A stretch of 64,000 nucleotides of DNA from JAWLHU01 sp041690255 (GTDB taxonomy: Bacteria > Bacillota > Sulfobacillia > Symbiobacteriales > Symbiobacteriaceae). Positions 58,383 through 64,000 of the stretch are shown here, in pieces. The stretch is taken from NCBI GenBank assembly GCA_041690255.1, contig JAWLHU010000017.1:1-64000 (forward strand), read 5' to 3'. The position numbers and the translations under genes were made by a program. The notes under the pieces are model-generated. The model did no database searches and was not told the origin of the DNA. It was given only the letters and a program-made list of their open reading frames with translations. Each line of letters begins with the position of its first letter. Within the stretch, counting starts at the first letter, position 1.

Positions 58383-59413
58383 GACCAGTCGACCCACCAG
58401 ACCAGATGGTTCTGGGTGCAGGTGGGCGAGGGGCAGCCCGCCAGGTAGATGCCGCCCAGGTCGCCCACCACGAAGGGGGTCTCGTTGGTGGTCCCGATCG
58501 TGAGGATATGCTCCAGTGGTTCCCCGCAGGCGCAGTGGGTGTAGCGGGGGTCCTGTGTGCCGTAGACCCATCCACCGATCTTGGAGATGGGGTGCTCCGC
58601 ATTGTGCAGCCTGCGCATGTACGCATCGTAGCCGCGCCAGGGGTCCTTCATGGGCCGCCTCGGCTGGGGGATGGGGTGGATCTCCAGGTAGAGCAGGTGG
58701 TGGTTGGGGAAGAGGTCGGGTGGCGGCGGGCTCTGCTCGAATGGCGATGGCGCCGGGGTCATGGGCAGGATCAGCTCGCTCTGCTCGCCGGTCTCCCGGC
58801 TGACCAGGCCGATGCGGGCGTAGCGGGTGCAGCCGTACTCCAGGGCGTCGGCCCAACGCCGGTCGCCGGTCAGGCTCGCCATGAGCTCTCGCAGGGCGGG
58901 GTCGAACGGGGCGGGCAGATCCGGGCCGGGGCGCACGGTGGCGGTCTGGGGGGCGCTGCTCAGCAGGATGATCGGCAGGGGCTGGTCCGCCTGGGGCGGG
59001 ACCGGGGGCAGCTCGGGCCGGACGGCGGGCTGGTCGGTGCTGGGGCGCAGCCAGACGGTCCAGCCGGGTTCGGTGTGGTCCTCGGGCGAGCAGCCGACGC
59101 AGTAGAAGAAGGTGAGGAGTTCGACCCCTTCGAGGGCCGGGAGGCCGGCGGTGGCGAAGTTGACCTGGAAGAGGTGGTGGAGGGGACGCCCGCACCGGTC
59201 GCAGACCGGCCAGGCCTCCCCTTTCCGCATGTACGGCACGCCGGTCAGCTTGGTGGCCCGGGGATCGTCAGATGGGTCGGGCCGGAAGGTCAGGTAGACG
59301 GCCAGGCGGGCCCGCTCCGTCAGGTGCCGGTCCAGCGCTGCGCGAATCCGGGGCCTTACGACGGCGGGGGTGCGCAGGGTGGCCGTGTTGAGGCGGACGT
59401 TGACCACGTTCAT
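58379..59413 (-). CDS. DUF1963-family protein
   Basis: A 344-residue protein of the DUF1963 (YwqG-like) family. Family segments are TKLTGVPYMRKGEAWPVCDRCGRPLHHLFQVNF in the first half and HPISKIGGWVYGTQDPRY in the second. Several Cys pairs (CDRCG, CVGC, CACG) may bind metal. Function of the family is unknown. The ATG at 59413 overlaps the stop of gluQ, and AGGAGG is only three bases away; GTG 59407 has ideal spacing and may be the true start. Translationally coupled to gluQ. Confidence 0.8.
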   Translation of the reverse strand: MNVVNVRLNTATLRTPAVVRPRIRAALDRHLTERARLAVYLTFRPDPSDDPRATKLTGVPYMRKGEAWPVCDRCGRPLHHLFQVNFATAGLPALEGVELLTFFYCVGCSPEDHTEPGWTVWLRPSTDQPAVRPELPPVPPQADQPLPIILLSSAPQTATVRPGPDLPAPFDPALRELMASLTGDRRWADALEYGCTRYARIGLVSRETGEQSELILPMTPAPSPFEQSPPPPDLFPNHHLLYLEIHPIPQPRRPMKDPWRGYDAYMRRLHNAEHPISKIGGWVYGTQDPRYTHCACGEPLEHILTIGTTNETPFVVGDLGGIYLAGCPSPTCTQNHLVWWVDWS

Positions 59414-60384
59414 CAACCTCCTGAGAGTTCGGCCAGCAGGGCGGCCGGCAGGATCACGGGCTCCTTGGGAATGAGCGCCGGGTCGAAATGGGGGATCAGG
59501 TCGGTGGCCTGGATGGCCTCGGGCTTCGGGAGGAGGCCGCTCAGGTGGGCCAGGTGGCCGAGCAGGATCTCGGGTCGGGTCCCTGCGGCCCGGACGCCGG
59601 CCAGCGTCACCGCTCCGTGCCGCTTGGAGAGGCGGGTGCCGTCGGGCCCGAAGAGCAGCGGGACGTGGGCGAAGCGGGGGGGCTGGTAGCCGAGGGCCCG
59701 GTAGAGCAGGATCTGGCGGGGGGTGGAGTCGAGGAGGTCCCAGCCGCGCAGCACATCGGTCACCTGCATGAGGGCATCGTCCACCACGACGGCCAACTGG
59801 TAGCCGATGATCCCGTCGGCCCGCCTGATCACGAAGTCGCCGCCGTGGCCGGGCGGGTAGGCCTGTGGCCCGGCCAGCAGGTCGTGGAAGGCGAGCGGCT
59901 CATCCTCCGGAATGGCGAAGCGAAGCGATGGCTCCTTCCCACGGCTCGCCCGCTCGGCCCGTTCGGCGGGTGTCAGGTGGCGGCAGGTGCCGGGGTAGAC
60001 CGGTCCCTCCTCAGACAGGCCGTGGGGAGCCGAGGCGATCGCCATGATCTCCGCCCGGCTGCAGTAGCACGGGTAGAGATGACCAGTGGTGCGCAAGCGA
60101 TCCAGCGCCTGCTGGTAGAGTTCCTCCCGCTCGGACTGGGTGTAGGGGGCGAAGGGGCCGCCGGTGTCGGGCCCCTCGTCCCAGTCGAGCCCCAGCCAGC
60201 GCAGGTCGTCCAGGATCTGCGCCGCCAGGTGCGGGCGGGAGCGGGGCTTGTCGATATCCTCCATGCGCAGGATGAAGGAGCCGTGGGTGCGCCTGGCCTG
60301 CAGCCAGGCCAGAAGGGCGGTCCGGGCGTTGCCCAGGTGGAGCTGGCCCGATGGGGTGGGGGCGAAGCGGCCGCGTACGGTCAT
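59413..60384 (-). CDS. gluQ: Glutamyl-Q tRNA(Asp) synthetase
   Basis: A 323-residue enzyme corresponding to the catalytic domain of glutamyl-tRNA synthetase without the anticodon-binding part. It attaches Glu to queuosine in tRNA-Asp. It has RFAPTPSGQLHLGNARTALLAWL (HIGH-like), FILRMEDIDKPRSR, the zinc ligands CYCSRAEI and YPGTCRH, and the KMSKS-like RLSKRHGAVTL. Length fits GluQ (about 300). ATG 60384 is preferred because AGG lies eight bases upstream and the family alignment starts there. It overlaps the DUF1963 gene. Confidence 0.93.
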   Translation of the reverse strand: MTVRGRFAPTPSGQLHLGNARTALLAWLQARRTHGSFILRMEDIDKPRSRPHLAAQILDDLRWLGLDWDEGPDTGGPFAPYTQSEREELYQQALDRLRTTGHLYPCYCSRAEIMAIASAPHGLSEEGPVYPGTCRHLTPAERAERASRGKEPSLRFAIPEDEPLAFHDLLAGPQAYPPGHGGDFVIRRADGIIGYQLAVVVDDALMQVTDVLRGWDLLDSTPRQILLYRALGYQPPRFAHVPLLFGPDGTRLSKRHGAVTLAGVRAAGTRPEILLGHLAHLSGLLPKPEAIQATDLIPHFDPALIPKEPVILPAALLAELSGG

Positions 60385-60530
60385 GGCGATCACCTGCTGC
60401 TTTTTGCTCGGCATCAGTGGTTGGGCATCATTTGTTCGAGATCATCTATTCGGGATCACGCCCCCGCTTGCCCTTCTGGCCTGTCCGCGCTATGCTTTCT
60501 TTGTGACTCTAGATATGGAGGGGAATGGGA

Positions 60531-61205
60531 ATGCGCAAGGGGATCATTGCCGTGCTTATGCTGGCGCTGGCTCTGGCTGGCTGTGGCGGTGCGGCCCAGC
60601 CGAAGCAGGAGGAGAAGCCATCGGGTACTGCACCGGCGGGCCAGCAGACGGAGCAGGCGGGCGGGAAGCCGAAGCAGTGGTCGGAGCCGCCGGCCATGCA
60701 GATCGACCCGGAGAAGCAGTACGTGGCCACCATGCAGACCAGCCTGGGCACCCTGAAGATCGAGCTCTTCGCCAAGGACGCCCCCGTGGCGGTGAACAAC
60801 TTCGTCTTCCTCGCGAAGGAAGGCTTCTACGAGGGCGTGGTCTTCCATCGGGTCATTAAGGGCTTCATGATCCAGGGCGGTGACCCGACCGGCACGGGCC
60901 GGGGTGGCCCTGGCTACCGGTTCAAGGATGAGCTGCCGCCCAAGCAGAAGTATACCCGGGGCATCGTGGCCATGGCCAACTCGGGCGCCAACACCAACGG
61001 CAGCCAGTTCTTTATCTGCACCGGTGCCGACTGCGGCGGCCTGGACAACGTGCCCAACTACGTGCAGTTCGGCAAGGTGATCGAGGGCGATGAGGTCCTG
61101 ACCAAGCTGGAGTCGGTCGAGGTGACCAAGGGTGGCGAGGCGGTGCCGAGCAAGCCAGTCAACCCGCCGGTGATCCAGAAGGTGACGATCGCCGAGGGGA
61201 AGTAG
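60531..61205 (+). CDS. Cyclophilin-type peptidyl-prolyl isomerase lipoprotein
   Basis: A 224-residue lipoprotein. The signal peptide ends in the lipobox ALAGC, followed by a Gln/Pro/Glu-rich linker to about residue 50. The cyclophilin domain has LFAKDAPVAVNNFVFLAKEGFYEGVVFHRVIKGFMIQGGDPTGTG with the catalytic Arg and Phe-x-x-x-Gln, and MANSGANTNGSQFFI. It should speed prolyl isomerisation of exported proteins at the outer face of the membrane. ATG 60531 has GAGGGG seven bases upstream. A terminator follows. Confidence 0.94.
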   Translation: MRKGIIAVLMLALALAGCGGAAQPKQEEKPSGTAPAGQQTEQAGGKPKQWSEPPAMQIDPEKQYVATMQTSLGTLKIELFAKDAPVAVNNFVFLAKEGFYEGVVFHRVIKGFMIQGGDPTGTGRGGPGYRFKDELPPKQKYTRGIVAMANSGANTNGSQFFICTGADCGGLDNVPNYVQFGKVIEGDEVLTKLESVEVTKGGEAVPSKPVNPPVIQKVTIAEGK

Positions 61206-61220
61206 CGAAACGAAATAGCG

Positions 61221-61256
61221 GGCCCTCCTTCCGGGTAACCGGGCGGGGGGCCTTTC
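61221..61256 (+). terminator. Terminator after the cyclophilin gene
   Basis: GGCCCTCC pairs with GGGGGGCC across an inner CCGG/CCGG stem, followed by TTTC. Confidence 0.65.
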
Positions 61257-61429
61257 TACGCGCTGGGACCGAGTGCTTTCCCAAGCGGGTCGGGAAATCC
61301 TCCCGGAAAGATGGGAAACCGAGCCTCTACAGTCGCGGCGGGTTTGACGATATGCTGGTAGCGGTACCATTTCCACCGTCAGCCTCCACGTGATCCAACC
61401 ACGATTCCTTCGGGCAGGAGGCGAAGCCG

Positions 61430-63532
61430 GTGGCGCAGAGCCAGCACCGAGCCCCGTTCACGCGCATCGACTGGTTCACCCTGGCCCGCCGGGTCTGGGT
61501 GGGCCTTGCCGCGCTTCAGGTGATCCTCTTCCTGGCGGGGGTCTACTACCGGGAGGAGCACGCCCTCGGCCTCGCCATTCCGCAGGGGACCGGTCCGCTG
61601 CTGCGGGCAGGGTTCACTCCGGACTTCTACCCCACCCTGGTCGTCATCCTGGAGGGGGCCTTTCTCGCCGCCCTTCTGGTGCTCTCGGGCATGATCCTCT
61701 TCAGCCAGATCATCGGCCCGGTGGGACTGCTGGCCTCCTTCGCCCTGGCCGGCTTCGGTCCGACGATAGTGACCACCACTCGCCATCTCATGGCCAGCGA
61801 CCCGCTCTGGTGGACCGCCGGGACCCTGGTCTCCCTGAGCGGCCACGCCGTGGCGATCCCGTTGCTCTATCATATCCCTGACGGGTACCGGCAGCCCGCC
61901 TGGACCCACTGGGCCTCCGCCCTCTGGGTCATCACCGCCGTGGCGGCTCACCTCTCCCCGGCCTCTTCGCCCTGGCACATGAGCGATGGCCCTCTCTACC
62001 TGGTCGCCGCGGCGCTCCAGTTCCTGGTCGCGATCGGGGTGCAGGTCAGTCGTTACCGTTCCCTGCTCAACGCCGGCCAGCGCCTTCAGATCCGCTGGGT
62101 GCTCTTCGGCATCGCCACCGCGGTGATTAGCATGAACCTCATGACCTGGGTGATCACGCCCCATCTGCACACCCTCTTTCCGGATTCGGTCGCTGTCACC
62201 GTACTCCGGCTGGCCTCCCCCTACTTCTTCCTCCTACTGGTGCCCGTATCCAGCGCCATTGCGATCCTGCAGCACCGGATCTGGGACATGCGCTTCCTGC
62301 TCCAGCGCACCCTGACCTACGCTGCGCTCACCGCCCTGGTGATCGGACTCTATGTGCTCGTGGTGGTCGGCTTCGGCAGCCTTCTCCGGGCGCCGGGCAG
62401 CCCGATTCTCTCGCCCCTCGCGGTCGGAGTGGTGGCCGTCCTGATCATGCCCATGCAGGTCCGCCTTCAGCGCCTGGTCAACCAGGTGGTCTACGGCCAG
62501 CGCGACGAACCGTATGCCCTGATCAGCAGGCTCGGCCGGCGGCTGGAATCCGCGGTGGAGCCCGAGTCCATGCTGCAGACGATCGTGGAGGAGGTCGCCG
62601 GGGCGCTGAAGCTCCCCTATGCGGTGATCACCATCCGGGAGGGGAGCCTCTACCGGACGGCGGCCACCTATGGCCACGAGGCTGAGACCGGCCTGGTCGT
62701 CCCGCTGATCTACCAGGCGGAGCAGGTGGGTGAGCTGAAGCTGGCCCCCCGGGTCCCCGGTGAGCCCTGGTCGAATGCGGACCGGGCCCTGCTCGCCGAA
62801 CTGGCCCGCCCGGCCGGGGCCGCTGCGCACGCCGTGCGGCTGAACTGCGACCTGCGCACGACCAACGCCAGCCTGGCAAGCGCCCGGGAGCGGCTGGTCA
62901 CCGCCCGGGAGGAGGAGCGCCGGCGGCTTCGCCAACAACTGCACGATGGCCTCAGCCCGACCCTCGCCGCCTTCACCTTGAAGATCGGCGCAATTCGACG
63001 CCTGCTCCAGCGGGATGCAGAAGGAGCAGATCGGCTGTTGGTTGAATTGAGCAAGGAGATGGAAGTTACGGTCAGTGATATTCGGCGGCTGGTTCACAAC
63101 CTGCGTCCGCCGGCACTCGACCAGGTGGGCCTGCTGGAGGCGTTGCGGGCCCGCACGGCCTCGCTCTGGCAGGGGGCCGAGCTTCCCCAGATCGACCTGG
63201 ATCTGCCCGAAGAGCTTCCCACCCTCCCCGCTGCCGTGGAGGTGGCGGCCTACCTGATCGCCCAGGAGGCGCTGGCCAACGCACTCTCCCATGCCAACGC
63301 AGAGAGGTGCACCCTTCGTCTTCGGTATGACCAACGCTTCCTGCGCGTAGCCGTTACCGATGACGGCGATGGCCTCCCCCCGGAGCGTCCCGCGGGGGTC
63401 GGCATTCTGACCATGCGGGAGCGGGCACAGGAACTGGGGGGCATTCTGAAGATTGGACCGGCCCCTGGCGGCGGGACCCGCGTGGAGGCTTACCTTCCCG
63501 TCCAGCCCCCGGAAAGGAGCGAAAACCCTTGA
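61430..63532 (+). CDS. Membrane sensor histidine kinase (NarL-partner type)
   Basis: A 700-residue kinase. The N-terminal 330 residues contain about eight membrane helices with a 7TM-like arrangement. A GAF-like region (about 355-480) follows. The HisKA_3 segment EEERRRLRQQLHDGLSPTLAAF holds the phospho-acceptor His. The ATPase domain has AQEALANALSHANAERCTLRL (N box), VTDDGDGLPPERPAGVGILTMRERAQELGG (G1/G2) and GGGTRVEAYLP. The start is GTG 61430 with AGGAGG eight bases upstream. Its stop overlaps the start of the response regulator. The signal is unknown. Confidence 0.92.
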   Translation: MAQSQHRAPFTRIDWFTLARRVWVGLAALQVILFLAGVYYREEHALGLAIPQGTGPLLRAGFTPDFYPTLVVILEGAFLAALLVLSGMILFSQIIGPVGLLASFALAGFGPTIVTTTRHLMASDPLWWTAGTLVSLSGHAVAIPLLYHIPDGYRQPAWTHWASALWVITAVAAHLSPASSPWHMSDGPLYLVAAALQFLVAIGVQVSRYRSLLNAGQRLQIRWVLFGIATAVISMNLMTWVITPHLHTLFPDSVAVTVLRLASPYFFLLLVPVSSAIAILQHRIWDMRFLLQRTLTYAALTALVIGLYVLVVVGFGSLLRAPGSPILSPLAVGVVAVLIMPMQVRLQRLVNQVVYGQRDEPYALISRLGRRLESAVEPESMLQTIVEEVAGALKLPYAVITIREGSLYRTAATYGHEAETGLVVPLIYQAEQVGELKLAPRVPGEPWSNADRALLAELARPAGAAAHAVRLNCDLRTTNASLASARERLVTAREEERRRLRQQLHDGLSPTLAAFTLKIGAIRRLLQRDAEGADRLLVELSKEMEVTVSDIRRLVHNLRPPALDQVGLLEALRARTASLWQGAELPQIDLDLPEELPTLPAAVEVAAYLIAQEALANALSHANAERCTLRLRYDQRFLRVAVTDDGDGLPPERPAGVGILTMRERAQELGGILKIGPAPGGGTRVEAYLPVQPPERSENP

Positions 63533-64000
63533 GCAACGAGACTTTGCGGATTCTGGTGGCCGATGATCACCCGCTCTTTCGGAGCGGCATGCGCTCGCTC
63601 CTGAACGCCGAACCGGGCTTTCAGGTGATCGGCGAGGCGACTAACGGCGATGAGGCGGTCCAACTGGCGGCTGAGATCAATCCCGACGTGATCCTCATGG
63701 ATGTGCAGATGCCCGGTCTGAACGGGCTCGACGCCACCCGGAAGATCGTCCAGGCCAACCCGGAGATCAAGGTCCTGGTGGTGACCATGTTTGAGGATGA
63801 CCACACCGTCTTCTCCGCCCTGAAGGCCGGTGCCCGTGGCTACATGCTGAAGGGGGCCAGCCCGGACGATGTCCTCCGGGCGATCCGCTCGGTGGCCAGC
63901 GGCGATGCGATCTTTGGACCCGAGGTGGCCGCACGGCTTCTGGACTTCTTCACCACCATTCGGCCGGCGGCGATGCCGAACCCACTGCCCGATCTGACCG
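63529..64000 (+). CDS. NarL/LuxR-type response regulator, cut by window end
   Basis: At least 157 residues are visible. The receiver domain has RILVADDHPLFRSGM, phosphoacceptor Asp in VILMDVQMPGLNGLDA, Thr in VLVVTMFEDD and Lys in GYMLKGASPDDVLRAI. The ending expected for this type is a LuxR helix-turn-helix, which lies beyond the window. The start is TTG 63529 with AAGGAG nine bases upstream, overlapping the kinase stop (TTGA). It is the cognate partner of the upstream kinase. Confidence 0.92.
   Translation, partial: MSNETLRILVADDHPLFRSGMRSLLNAEPGFQVIGEATNGDEAVQLAAEINPDVILMDVQMPGLNGLDATRKIVQANPEIKVLVVTMFEDDHTVFSALKAGARGYMLKGASPDDVLRAIRSVASGDAIFGPEVAARLLDFFTTIRPAAMPNPLPDLT

Overview
The window looks like a chromosome segment of a GC-rich Bacillota, most like Symbiobacterium and relatives. 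That is inference from gene content, not a database match. Supporting signs are strong AGGAGG-type ribosome binding sites, many GTG and TTG starts, a SpoVB-like sporulation flippase, several riboswitch classes and a leucine T-box. No rRNA, tRNA, CRISPR array, transposase or integrase gene was seen.

Bases 1-4100 are a foreign-looking, less GC-rich island of five genes, all on the minus strand: a frameshifted DUF4145 gene, a PD-(D/E)XK nuclease, an AbiV-like HEPN protein and two unknowns. At least two of these genes have boundaries like integron gene cassettes, with one well-formed attC-like site. Bases 4.5-8.1 kb hold two small unknown genes, then an FMN-riboswitch unit: a RibD whose deaminase half has lost its zinc and catalytic residues, followed by the riboflavin importer RibU. 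At 8.2-10.4 kb a chemoreceptor sits behind a c-di-GMP-I riboswitch and terminator.

Bases 10.5-14.2 kb encode a heterodimeric ABC exporter. At 14.3-18.1 kb is an export cluster: three small secreted proteins, a SipW-type signal peptidase and a DUF5305 membrane protein. Bases 18.1-26.5 kb carry an MFS exporter, a GAF-PAS-GGDEF-EAL protein with a degenerate GGDEF motif, SpoVB, an autoregulated MarR, prephenate dehydratase, a receiver protein and an HD-GYP phosphodiesterase. With the PilZ protein at 36.3 kb and the c-di-GMP riboswitch, this is a c-di-GMP-rich neighbourhood.

Bases 26.6-36.2 kb are a branched-chain amino acid operon, ilvN-ilvC-leuA-ilvE-(pfpI)-ilvD-ilvB. Its leader appears to stack a ykkC-class (probably ppGpp) riboswitch in front of a leucine T-box. 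ilvB, normally next to ilvN, is at the far end behind two tandem-repeat arrays. One array has a 21-bp unit, and a related 20/21-bp array recurs at 55.2 kb.

Bases 36-54.5 kb hold housekeeping and small genes: class II aldolase, a PfkB kinase, MetY, a HAD phosphatase, a stand-alone 5'-3' exonuclease, an orphan ECF sigma factor, a LysR regulator, an M42 peptidase, an Asp-rich exported protein, an FtsJ-fold methyltransferase with a possibly leaderless mRNA, a phosphoribosyltransferase, a GntR regulator with a palindromic operator, and an OsmC protein lacking one cysteine. Bases 55.5-64 kb encode a tandem GNAT protein, a SNF2 helicase, a zinc-ribbon protein, DUF1963, GluQ, a cyclophilin lipoprotein and a sensor kinase/NarL-type regulator pair cut by the window end.
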